64,000 nt of DNA, from the NCBI GenBank assembly GCA_963678705.1, contig OY783207.1:9176001-9240000 (forward strand), given 5' to 3'. Under the pieces are notes generated by a model. That model was given only the letters and a program-made list of their open reading frames with translations. It ran no database searches and had not been told where the DNA came from. A program made the position numbers and the translations under genes. This stretch comes from Panorpa germanica. Taxonomy: Eukaryota; Arthropoda; Insecta; Mecoptera; Panorpidae. Shown in pieces: positions 37,309-48,584 of this stretch. Each line of letters begins with the position of its first letter. Position 1 is the stretch's first letter.

Positions 37309-38664
37309 TATTATGGTGGATAAATAAAGATGATAGACACCAGTATCTACTACGAATCGCACAAAAAACAATTTTTTTTAAAGTTTCGCTTTAGTTTGTT
37401 TAACATGAGAAATATTTTTCTCGGCCACCCTATGCATCTGCAATAGTTTGTAAGCTTAGCTGGAAACTTTATAGATTATTTTGTACCTGCGTGGTAAAAT
37501 TGAGTCCATCGTAATAATGGTCTCCGAGGGCAACGACCACTACATCATACATGTTAGAAACAGCAAAAAGGTAACACAGCTCCAAACAAAGACTTCAGCT
37601 CCGAGGAAATTGAACTGTGTGAAATGGTACGTCAAGAAACAAAAGGAAAATAACCTGAAAATTATACGAGTATGTAAATGAAATACAGACATTTTGAAAT
37701 CGTATCGTATGAAGATTATCGCCTTGATAATAACAACATAAATAACATTTAAAAATATGTTTAACATAATAGAGACGATTTGAAAAATGATGCTAAATAA
37801 TGATTTATAATGACTTGTATTTTATAGCGCCTGAAATATACGCAACCTGATTAACAACAATTTACTATTAGCAGTGATGCGTTGTCGAGATTAGGGCTCA
37901 TCCATTAATTAACACAAATGTTATGGCATTTAGCACTCTTTCCTACTTATCACCCACTTCTCCTGCAATTTTTTTTAGACATACTTTCTTTTTGGCTCCT
38001 TTTTAAAAGTCGAATTATATAATAGATGTGACGTTACAAATTCACTGACATGTTTCTGTGACATTTATTGCCTTGTCACTTCTTGTCACACAAAAAATAT
38101 CACTGAGGGACAAATTTATTAAATTACATTTCAGTTGAAGCCACGAAAAATTGTAGAACTGTAGTACGAGTAATGAAAAGTAAATTTTCCTCTTTCTGTT
38201 ATCAAGGAAATAATGCAAATGTCAGTTTGGGGAAAAAAACAAAATGGCGGTTAAGAACAGGTAACACTCTTCCTTGAAGAAAGAGATATTTTTGAAAATA
38301 TATTAAGCTTTCCGAGAAAAACAAAAAATGTAAGGTTATTGAGTTTCAAGGTCATCAAAAAGTTATAAAAGGAGAGTACTTGGAAGCGGCTTAAACCATT
38401 TTTTCATTTTCTTACTTTTTCCTCAAGGTCATCGCCTGGCAGTAATCGCTTTTAGAGTAAAACATGTAACTAAAATATATATAATATAATAAAAACCTAT
38501 ATTTTACATTAGCATATTCTTGCGTGTGCCCATAAAGTGTATATGTATGTTAATTTTAAATGACGTACTTCTCTTCTGTATGAATAAAATAAAAATGGTT
38601 TCTTAAAGCGCCTGCAGAATTTACTTATGCATCTAATATTACACGTTGTACAGAAAAGCAACTA
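37309..38664. other. Intergenic, nothing recognised
   Basis: Short opposed frames near 37480-37770 show no motif or codon bias. Confidence 0.55.
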
Positions 38665-38926
38665 CCCAGTAAACATTTAGTGAAGTGCCCTATTTAGTGA
38701 CGTTTCTATCACTATTTCACTTCAATTATAGTTCGCATCAACTTTATCTTCATTTGTATTCCGACAGGTGGAGTGGTTCGGTCATCTGTAGCCGATAAAA
38801 CAGACATTTCATATGAACGATTGTGAGAAACTGAACTATAAATGAACTCTTTCATGACAAAAAAATCATACGCATCTTCAATATGATGTCAAAGTGACTC
38901 CAAAATGTTCCAAAATGTTTACTGGG
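38665..38926 (+). mobile_element. CCCAGTAAAC-family MITE (262 bp), TA flanks
   Basis: Both terminal repeats are intact, with TA on each side. It is about 85-90% similar by eye to the copy at 27.4 kb. Confidence 0.85.
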
Positions 38927-40611
38927 TATCTGCTTATTCTAACTTTGAAATGTTAAATTAGTTCAATTAGATAATAACTATGCAGTGATGTCAAAACTTC
39001 GTCAATACAAAACTGACTCAGCTGCAGAAAAACCTTTCGTTTTATAAATTTAAGAAACCGCGGGGAGTAAGTTCTAGAAGTTATAACGTGCGACTGAAAA
39101 TTCCCGGTTCTCTTTTTTAGTTGCCAATTAAATATTATGACCCGTTATTTTGATGCGATAATAAAATAATCAGTAATTATTATTTCTGAGAAATAATCAA
39201 TATTTTACCCTTTTTGCTCGTTCTGTTCACTGACGGAATGGACTGAGGTATTTCTCACCTTTGACCTTTTCGTTTGCATGTCACTCATTCTTAAAAAATA
39301 AAATAATACAGTGAAGGAAATATACGCCGACGAGCCACTGATGGTAAAGCGTGTTTACTGGACATTTGTCAGCGCAGTCCGACGAATTAAAAGTAATTAG
39401 TCACTTCATGAATGACAAATGAAGGGAATAAGAAAATTAATCCAAAATTTAATTACCTTATTATTCGTACTTATTTTGCTAATATTTCTATTATAGCAGT
39501 AGTTAATCTTCAATTTAATTCCAAAAATTATTTTGTCATGTTTCATTTTTCAATCAATGAATTAATTAAAAATAATAATACATGTGCGCCTAATTCTATG
39601 CAACTATTTTAGCACCAAATGTGTGAAATGCTATTTAAAATGTGTGTGTTTACAAATATATTTGTGTACACTCATATTTGCAAGAAGGTTGCACATTAAG
39701 ATTATACAAATGGCAGTCCTGGAATTTTGTGGTTCAAAAACTTGAAAAAGAATAAAAGTATTATAATTACAAAGTGATGAAAGGTGTAAGTCAGTATAAG
39801 TATTGAAAATACAATTTTACAAAAGTACTAGTTATGTTCCATTTGTTAGAGATTACAATTCAAAACTCCTTCATATTATTAGCGACATCTAGCTCAAAGG
39901 CTCTTAAAGATAAGTTAATTAGCAATAACAAAAACTATAGAATTCAGAGGTATATATTTTATAAGAAAGTAATTAATTATGTTTTGTATTTGGATATTTA
40001 CTCCAAGACTAGAACCATTATATGTAATGAAATGGTTGTGATACGGGACAAATCGGTAGTTTCTTTAAATAGATCTCCCCTAAACATATTTCATAGGGTT
40101 TGAAAAAAATTCCAGCCTTAGGTATTTTACAAAATCGTAGTTTTAATATTATAGCAGAAATTCAATCGGGCATTGTTTATTTTCGGACACCAACTGCAGT
40201 TAGATTAAATAAAAGAGAATAAAGATAAATTAAAAAAGAAATTTTAAGAAAACATGTGGCTGTAAAAGTGTTGTTTTATTTTTGTACAGGGTGTCACTAA
40301 ACATTTCAATGTTATAAAATGAAAATAACATGTTATTTTTTTTTTAATTTATCATTTATTCAAACCTTTCCTCTTCAAAAGAACATCTTATGTTAAACTC
40401 TTGATCTATAATTGTCTAGACAGGCCACTCCATACAAATAATGTGTATCGTTTTATTTATTATCTCTTTACTGTGACGAGAACTTTCAGCGTAACAAAAC
40501 GAAATATGTTGTAAAAATGTACAGAATAAATAATTTTAAATTATTTTACTACAATTTAGCCAAATACTTGTATATTTTTTCTAAATAAAGTCCTACTATA
40601 TGTAATGTACA
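38927..40611. other. Intergenic, nothing recognised
   Basis: AT-rich. Frames at 39412 and 39834 have no recognised domain and AT-driven composition. Confidence 0.55.
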
Positions 40612-40642
40612 ATGTATATTATGTATTATATATATTATTATA

Positions 40643-40715
<73 letters not shown>
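40612..40715. repeat. (TA)n microsatellite
   Basis: About 100 bp of nearly pure TA dinucleotides between the tetraspanin exon 1 region and the acetyltransferase gene. Confidence 0.95.
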
Positions 40716-40719
<4 letters not shown>

Positions 40720-41304
40720 ATGGGCCTGTATAATGAGTTGAATCTGCAGTTGTAGTCAGAATTGTGTTCCAGCTTATCTAAGATTAGCTTTTTTGTTAAA
40801 TTCTACGCAAGAGCGTCTATCTGATATTACCTATTTATTTTAACTATCAGGCAAAATTAATTGTATCTAATCACATTTGCCTTCAAGTCTATTTTAAATA
40901 ATCTTATTTTTTAGCTAACTAGGGAAATCAATTTTATTTAGTCATAATTTAATTTTTGGGAACTTTGTTGCTGCTTTTTCAAACCTCTATATTCTACGAA
41001 ACACGACAACATTTCATTCTCAGTGGTGTTTGATAGATACCACCATCTTTCTGAAAGGGCCTGTCTACACAATTATTTATCAATGATAAATACAATGATT
41101 TAGAATAAAAGTTAATCGAATGATATACTCATAATCCACTGCGTAACAGATTGTGTAACAGATCTTCATAAACGTTTGCGTCAGTGATGTACTGAACTGA
41201 CACTTTAGTTGCTGTGTAAAGTGAGGTTATATATCTAAATAGAATATTAAAATAATATTAAGTGTATATAACAGCACGTGTTAGCTATTTATATAATTTT
41301 AACC

Positions 41305-43493
41305 ATGGCAGAAACCTTAATAATACGTAAAGCTACAGAAAATGACATGCCAGAAGTTTGGAAAATGATTCAAGTATGTATAGACTCCGTTTTTAAATAT
41401 TTATTATACATATCGGTTGTTGAGTGCAATAGTGACAACTCAATTTTTTTTATTCTGTATCACTAAATTCAATTTAAACTATTTAAACAACTATTAAGAC
41501 ATACCAAATAAATGAGGTTATATCTTAAGTACAAATTCATTAACTTTCAAGTACAAACCTAGTGAATTTTTGGAATAGTTATTTCTCATACTTTATGCTT
41601 TTTTGAGTTGTACTACTATTACATTCAGCAAGCGGTATAAAAAACAGAGTTTTAAAAAAATTATTTTATACAGGAATTAGCAGCGTTTGAAAAAATGATA
41701 GAACCCAGCATAGTTACAGCAGAAGGTTTGTATACGTTTTAGATAAATGAAATCCTTAAATGCATTTTAACGTCAGTTATTTGTTGAGTAGGTCAATGCT
41801 GTGGTAATGTTTTGTAGCTGTTGGTAGTCGAAATAATAAAGTCAAGTCAAAGAATAATAAGTTTTATAAGATATATAATTACATATAGCAGAGATTTGTG
41901 AGCTGTAAGGTTGGCAGCGGTTGTGATGTCACATACATTTGGAATATGTATTCTACTCTGTATAATGTATAATAAATATTGTATAATACTCTGCAGAGTA
42001 TTCTAAAGAGTACAAAGTGGAACCACATAGTTAATGACGACCTTTTATTTAAAGGATATTGTATGGGAAAATATAGTGTTTTTTTCTATAATAAAAATGC
42101 AACCATGGTCTTTTAAAAGACTTATACCAACAAAATAAGCTGAGGCTACTCGGACCGCAATTGACTTGGATGAAATAGTGATTTTTAATAAAATGCATAG
42201 TGGTATATCCCCTTAATCAAAAATTATTAATATTTAAAAATAATTATAAAAAATTACAAAAATATTATTAGACTTGGCAAGAGATGGTTTTGGACCAAAG
42301 CCACTCTTTGAGTTATTTGTTGCGGAAGCTGTAAGACCTACCGGAAATCAACTTGCTGGTCATCTTATGTGCTACCCTGTCTACTCCGCCACACGTGGAA
42401 AACTAATGTTCCTGCAGGACCTCTACGTTCGAGAACAATTTCGTCGTCATGGGCTAGCAACAAGATTATTTAAAGAAATGGCAAAGGTGAGTATCTCTTG
42501 AAGATAAGCAGCTATCTATATTAAATAGAATAAACATATTTTATTATTACAACGTTTCTCAATCTGTAACACGGCATGTAGCTTTTTTTCTAAATACGAA
42601 ATATAGTAGAGGAACATTTAACGAAATTATTTCCAAATTAAATAGCTTTTTGCCTGTTAAAATAATAATTTCAAAATTACCTATAATTACTATCCAATGC
42701 ATATTAATTCAATTGAAATTAATTTAAATATTTATAAAATTTGAAAGCGCTATCAAAAGAAATTTATAATGGTGTAAAACTTAGCTTAAGGTGAAACGAT
42801 ACTTTGCCATTTTTATAGCGAAATATAGATGGCGATACTATACAGCAGGTTAAATATCAAAAAAACCATGTTTTTTTATGTTTAAATCGTTTTATGTAAG
42901 TAACTATAAACGCGAATCAATATCAAAAGCTGCAATTAGTTAGATGAATAACGTATCTACATTTTAAGCTTTCTTCCACTGACTTTTAATGAGTTGGAAC
43001 CGCAAAAATAACTTTTGAAAATTAATATTGCTATATTTTCTAGTTAAATTCCAATTTTTATATTTTAATACTCTATATACGAGTATATATACTCTATTTT
43101 AATATTAATTTTAACTAATGGGTATCATCATTTTGTTATATATCTGATTAAGTTGCACAGCTGTAAAGTAGAGCACTTCACTGAAAATCAGTGATGATTC
43201 AGAATAGCAAAATAATTTATTATATCAAAAAAATATTTAAATAAAAATTGCAGAATATTAATAATCTTTTTTTATACGATATATAAGAACCTTTTTTAAA
43301 TTACGATTAATATCAATTTTTATTTTAGTCTGCAAAAAGGCAAGAATGCAAAAGAATTGATTGGCACGTGCTCGAGTGGAATCCAGCAAGAAAAATGTAC
43401 GAGTCAGTCGGTGGTGAAAATTACACGGAAAAGGAAGGTTGGCTGTTCTACCATATATTCGAAGATGGAATTGAAAAATTGTCTTCTAGTTAA
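41305..43493 (+). CDS. GNAT acetyltransferase, spermidine/thialysine type, four exons, 166 aa
   Basis: Exons read as 41305-41373, 41674-41725, 42272-42486 and 43329-43493. Phases 0, 1 and 0 join cleanly. The protein opens MAETLIIRKATENDMPEVWKM, the usual first strand and helix of GNAT enzymes. Acetyl-CoA binding motif A is LYVREQFRRHGLATRLFKEM, with R98-x-x-G101-x-A103 in the pyrophosphate loop. The C-terminal signature is LEWNPARKMYESVGGENY, in which Y136 matches the catalytic tyrosine of diamine acetyltransferases. Length fits the 165-175 aa SSAT1/SSAT2 family. These cytosolic enzymes move acetyl from acetyl-CoA to polyamines (SSAT1) or thialysine (SSAT2). The sequence alone does not tell me which substrate applies. 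Intron 2 holds a partial GGGCTTG-family repeat and intron 3 a copy of the TTAA-flanked repeat. All key residues I looked for are present. Confidence 0.88.
41757..41950 (+). mobile_element. GGGCTTG-family element, internal fragment in acetyltransferase intron 2
   Basis: Matches the family interior (TGCATTTTAACGTCAGTTAT onward) with a central deletion. It lacks both termini. Confidence 0.75.
42785..43070. mobile_element. Second copy of the TTAA foldback family, one end lost
   Basis: Starts TTAAGGTGAAACGATACTTT. It carries the inner sequence of the 23.7-kb copy in the opposite orientation and fades into AT-rich DNA. It lies in acetyltransferase intron 3. Confidence 0.7.
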
Positions 43494-43547
43494 ATATATT
43501 CCTCAAATGTAAATTAGGAATTTGCTAGTTAAATTGTATTAGAAATA

Positions 43548-43600
43548 TATATACGAGGTCTGTACAAAAAAGGAGAACCGTGAAACCCACAATGAACTAA
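43548..43600. mobile_element. Single mariner-like terminal repeat
   Basis: TATACGAGGTCTGTACAAAA resembles the terminal repeats of insect mariner elements. No partner end was found, so this is a relic at best. Confidence 0.3.
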
Positions 43601-44689
43601 GCCACTGTTTAACCACGACGCAAAATTTGAAGTCACTATTTTTTTGAATAAATCTCGTATTATAAACATAAAACATACATCATAAGTGTAAAGTGTAAAG
43701 CTAAACGTAAAAAGAAACTATTATATAAAATAAACATAATATTTTACATACTAAGCAAAATCTGTTTTTACTGTTACAAAAATTCAGAATTATTCTTAAA
43801 ATACAGAAATAAATATTTTTCAAAAATGTAAATTACTATTTTATTTTATTTATAATCTCCTTTACTACTGCGTTTGCAGTTTTTATGGTGTCGTTCGCTG
43901 CCTAATAAGTTTTGATAAATAAACGTACAAAATATAGCTCATAGAATCTGACGTCAAGCATAAATGCTTTCAGACACTGTCTTTTAAATGTAATATTTTA
44001 ATATAAAATAAACACACCTACCACAAATAGTCTGTTGCTGTGTAAGAGCAGCCTGAGTGTTTTAAATTCAAATGAAAATCGAATGCAAAAGCTTTGCCTC
44101 ATGTGAAAATGGAGTGTCTTTCAAAGACACTCGTTTTCCAGAATGCTTTTCTTGTTTATTAATACGGTTTGCACGAAAAATTCTTACATCTTTACTTCTT
44201 AACGTAGCTATTTTCACGACGACAACTAGCACCACCCAGTTTTTCAATGCGGGATACCTTGTAAATAAAAACTTATATTATACATATTTGCATGAAATAT
44301 AATTATTTACTCGCAATACACAATGAAACATCTATAATATCATTTTGTCAATCATTTATTTTTAAATGTAGCCTATAAGTAATAACTAATAATGTACCTC
44401 TTATTGCCTCAATGTAAAGACAGAGATATGTCAAATCGAATGTAACACTCTGGAGAGAGCAATGGAATTTTCTCTTACAAAATATGTTACAAATTACAAA
44501 AAAAAACACATTACTAATATTATAGCATACAAATAGACATCTGGGGTGTCTATCAGATTGCTTAATTAGTAAATTTATGTACTTAACATTTCGTAACCTA
44601 CCGATTCATGCCCGTGTTTAGAATTAAAAGAACTGAATTTAGAATCTGAATCTCATTCTTAAATTAAAATTCCACTTTGAAATATTGTA
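43601..44689. other. 3' flank of the acetyltransferase gene
   Basis: AT-rich, no second gene seen. The 76-residue frame at 44072 has no recognisable motif. Confidence 0.55.
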
Positions 44690-45059
44690 GTCACCTTTTA
44701 GAGCGTTCGATCGTTCTGGCTCTACCAAAGATAGATTGATCCAATAACCCAGAAACTCGTCAATTTGTATAGGAACAAACTAGAGCCCCAGTAAAAAGCC
44801 TGTAATAATGAAAAAGTTAATCAAAATTTTAAAAAAATCTAACGTTGCAGAGGAACCGTCAGAAACCCATTATCGATGGCAAATTACCAACACCGGGTTA
44901 TAATTCATCATATCGGCACCTCTGCTCGTCAAAAGACGAAGGAAAATAGGGATTTGGTCAGGTGCAGTACCGGAAGTAAATATATTCATGAATGGGAAAG
45001 GGTTTTATGGGAATAGAAATAGATTGTTAGAAAAAGGGGGATAAATGGGTATTATTTTA

Positions 45060-45192
45060 ATAACAAACGCATACCTGTAGATTCAATTTGTTTGTGTAGA
45101 ATGTATGTTTGTATGTCGAATGTGTGTGTTTATGTGTGTGATTATATATGTTGATTAACGGAAGTAGAACCTGGTTTATTTATATGACATTA
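45060..45192. repeat. Duplicated 130-bp segment, copy 1
   Basis: An almost identical segment (starting AACAAACGCATACCTGTAG and ending in TTTATTTATATGACATTA) recurs at 46627-46751. The two sit about 1.56 kb apart on the same strand. They belong to the segmental duplication that produced the cassette array. Confidence 0.75.
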
Positions 45193-46626
45193 GTAATGCA
45201 GACGGTTGCGTTCGGTGAGTGGTTGGATAATCCAAAGGTCCGACAATTCGTCACCAACAATAGAAATTCATCCAAGCCCCGGTAAAGAAAATCTGTAATA
45301 TTGAAAAAGCTTATAATATTTTCTAAAATAAATATAAATCGCGCAAATGTAAAAAGAATAGTATAGTAACCTTTATTCCAGAAAAGATATTGAAAATAAC
45401 TGCACATCTGGTAGGCAGGCTGCTTCAAAAGTTCTGAAATGTCTCCTTAGTGGTAAAAACACTCCAAGAACGTCTAATTAAAAATCTGTAACAATAAAAG
45501 AAATTGCTTTAGTTATAAAAATTCCTAATACTAATATCTATTCAGCTTTAAAAACAAAAGCCACATAAAACTGTCTGTAATTAGTTGAAAAAGTACAAAT
45601 AATTATTACCTTTATTTTAATGGTCTAGCTTTTTCATTCCTTTTTTCAAATATTTTTTTGTGTAGCAATCAATTTTTAAAATATGAAACAGCAGTAGCTC
45701 CAAAAATAATTCTATCTCTCAAGAATCGTAGAGCTCCAAGGTATTCCTGAAACAGACTCCAATATCCTACAAGATTAATAACCATTTTCATAATAAAAAT
45801 TATTTGGACGATTTTTTCTGTAAAGTAATTTTTCAGTTAGTGGGGCACATGCATAGAAATAATTTTCCACGTACTTGGGGCTCATTGTCCTGATGTGAGC
45901 CTAAAACAATAAGAACAATCTATTAATACACACTTTTCTCACTTAAAGAATGAATAGTAAAATTCAAGTAATTATTTATTACCTTTAAATTTGTCTCCAA
46001 ATGCCGGATACCTCCTGGCGTGATCAGAAACTGCAAAATCCTTTCTGATTTAAATTTTCCCATAATGCACTTACACAAAACACTACACAAAATTTTATAC
46101 ACTCGCGACGTTTGCACAAATTCGTTTGCACAAATTTGTAAAAGATTTTAATCAATTTTATTTTTTTTCTTGGCTCAAAATAAACATTTAAATTGATTAA
46201 AATCTTTTACAAATTTAGTGAAATAAAAAAAAAAAAGTTATTTATTAGCTTGTTACCTTTCCAAATAAGTCCAAATGCCTGATACGTCCTAGCGTGATGA
46301 TCCTTCTTGATAAATAATCCATTAATGCACCTAACACAACACACTGCACAAATTTTTATACACACGCGACGTTGGCAAAAATCAAATTTAATTGTCAATT
46401 TTGAGTCTAGAAAAAAAAATCAGTTAAAATCTTTTACAAGTCAATTGAAATTAAAAAAAAAGAAATTATTTATTAGCTTGTTACCTTTCCAAATAAGTCC
46501 AAATGCCCGAAACCTCCTGGCGTGATGAGCCTTCAAAATAAATAATCCAATTACAAGGTGCATTACCAGAAGCAACTATTTGCTTGTATGGGACAGGGAT
46601 AAATAAATTAATAATTATTTTAATAA

Positions 46627-46751
46627 CAAACGCATACCTGTAGATTCAATTTGTTTGTGTAGATGTTTGTATGTCGAATGTGTGTGTTTATGTGTGTGAT
46701 TATATATGTTGATTAACGGAAGTAGAACCTGGTTTATTTATATGACATTAA
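46627..46751. repeat. Duplicated 130-bp segment, copy 2
   Basis: Same-strand copy of 45060-45192 with a few small deletions, including a 4-bp loss in the GTATGTTTGTATG stretch. Confidence 0.75.
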
Positions 46752-48584
46752 ATAAAATTAAATATATAAGATTCTTCTACAAGTATATTAAAATAGAAAA
46801 AGAAGAAATTGTTTTTTAGCTTGTTACCTTTCCAATTAAGTCCGAATGCCCGATACCTCCTGGCGTGATGATCCTTCAAAATAAATTGTCCAATCCAGCA
46901 ATGCACTTACACACAACACTGCACAAGCTTATACACTCGCGACGTTTCCAGAAATTAAAATTAATTGTTTATTTTGAGTCTAGAAAAAAAATAAAATCAG
47001 TTAGAATCTTCTACAAGTTTACTGAAATAGAAAAAAAGCAATTAATTATTAGCTTGTTACCTTTCCAAATAAGTCCAAATGCCCTAAACCTCTTGATAAA
47101 TAATCCAATATTGCCCTTGCTCAAAACACAACACACTATACAACGTTTTATACACTCGCGACGTTTGCCGAAACTACATTATAAATTGTTTATTTAGAGA
47201 AAAAGTAATTTAAAGTTTCAATGTTCTCGGCAAAATGTTTAAAACATCACTGGCAACAATAATAGTTTTTAGTTTTTAGAAGAATTGGCGCAGCTCGTCC
47301 AAAGAATATCTGAAACAAACTCCAAAAAGTAGAAGGTCAGTAATCGTTTTAACAAAAACATTGTTTAGCAAATATTCTGAAATTAAGTTTATAATTATTT
47401 TTCTGAAAATTAATCAATCAGTTATAATCAATTTATAAATCAGTGGGGCACATGCTTAGAATAATTTTCCACCTACTTGGGGCTCATTGTTACAGCTGTT
47501 GGTGCCTAATGTGAGCCTAAAACAATAAGAACAATCTATTAATATCACATTCCTCACTTAAAGAATGGATAGATTGCAGTAGATGGCAGTACTTTCGTTT
47601 AGTTGAATTCAAGCAATTATTTATTACCTTTAGATTTATATCCAAATGCCGGACACCTCCTGGTGTATCAGAAACTGCAAAATCCTTTCTGATTCATATA
47701 TTCCCATAACGCACTTACACAAAACACTACACAAGGATTTCTACACTCGCGGAGTTCGCACAAATCAAATTTAATTGTTATGTTAAAGTCTAGAACAAAT
47801 AAATGAAATTAGAGATAATTTTTTACAACTTTATTGAAATATAGAAGAAATAAATTAGTGATTAGATTGTTACCTTTCCAATTAAGTCCTGATACCCGAT
47901 GCCTCCTGGCGTAATTAAATAATGCACTTCACAAAATAATACACAAAGTCTTATGTAATTATCACGAAATTCATAAAAATCGCAATATAAAACTTTATGG
48001 AATGTACGACCCAGCTGTAAGTAGTAAATGACATAACACACACACACTCGTTTGTGTCTCTGTTGTATAAAACAGACTTATTAAAAATAATTGAATAGTT
48101 GAGGTCATGTTATTAAAGTAGGAAATGGCTCAGCGAAAATACACTGAAATAAGAAATATACAATTTTAAACATTTTTAATTATTTATTTATTAATCTTAT
48201 AATACAAAACGCCCCTTTAATTAATTTTTGAATTTTGATATATGTTTCCATTGAATAGCGTAATACACAAGCAAAATTACAACTTTCTACATTTTACGGA
48301 TTAACAGTTATATACCAAAAAGTGCCCATTTCTTTTCGCAGTTTTTCCAAAATTACAGGTTTCCACGATTCAGAGAAGAATCCGAGGACGTCAAAAGTCT
48401 TAGAATTTTAAAAGGGATTCACGGAACCGTTTTCGAGCTATCATACGAACATCACTAAAAAACATGTAAGAAAATAAACATATATAGTTGGAACATTATA
48501 ACATAGGATTATTTAGCATAAAACTTAGAATTAGAACATAAAATTAGATTGATAAGCATAAAAACTTGCAAATGTTTTAATCCA

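Larger units (their letters stand above)
44690..48062 (-). other. Tandemly duplicated exon-like cassettes, unknown gene or decayed gene cluster
   Basis: On the minus strand at least seven related units end in a splice-donor-like AAG/GTAAYA: 48060-47874, 47760-47628, 47170-47061, 46950-46828, 46545-46485, 46375-46257 and 46120-45983. Better-kept units open with CGTCGCGAGTG or a close variant. Three then carry GTATAAAA about 10 bp on. A leader follows, then a short coding-like stretch resembling ITPGGIRHLE or ITPGGIGYQDLIGK. Two copies of a second exon-like block follow TTTTAG acceptors at 45900 and 47516 and contain ATGAGCCCCAAGTA. Two third blocks follow TTTCAG at 45746 and 47309. Similar acceptor-led blocks start at 45292 and 44799. 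No long open frame joins them and I recognise no protein family. It could be a small-exon gene family, a noncoding RNA locus or debris of a duplicated gene. Confidence 0.4.

Noticed and set aside
37108-37371. Minus frame of 87 residues, similar to that at 53337-53537
   Set aside because: Both lie inside GGGCTTG elements. Shared peptide reflects the repeat, and frames break in other copies.
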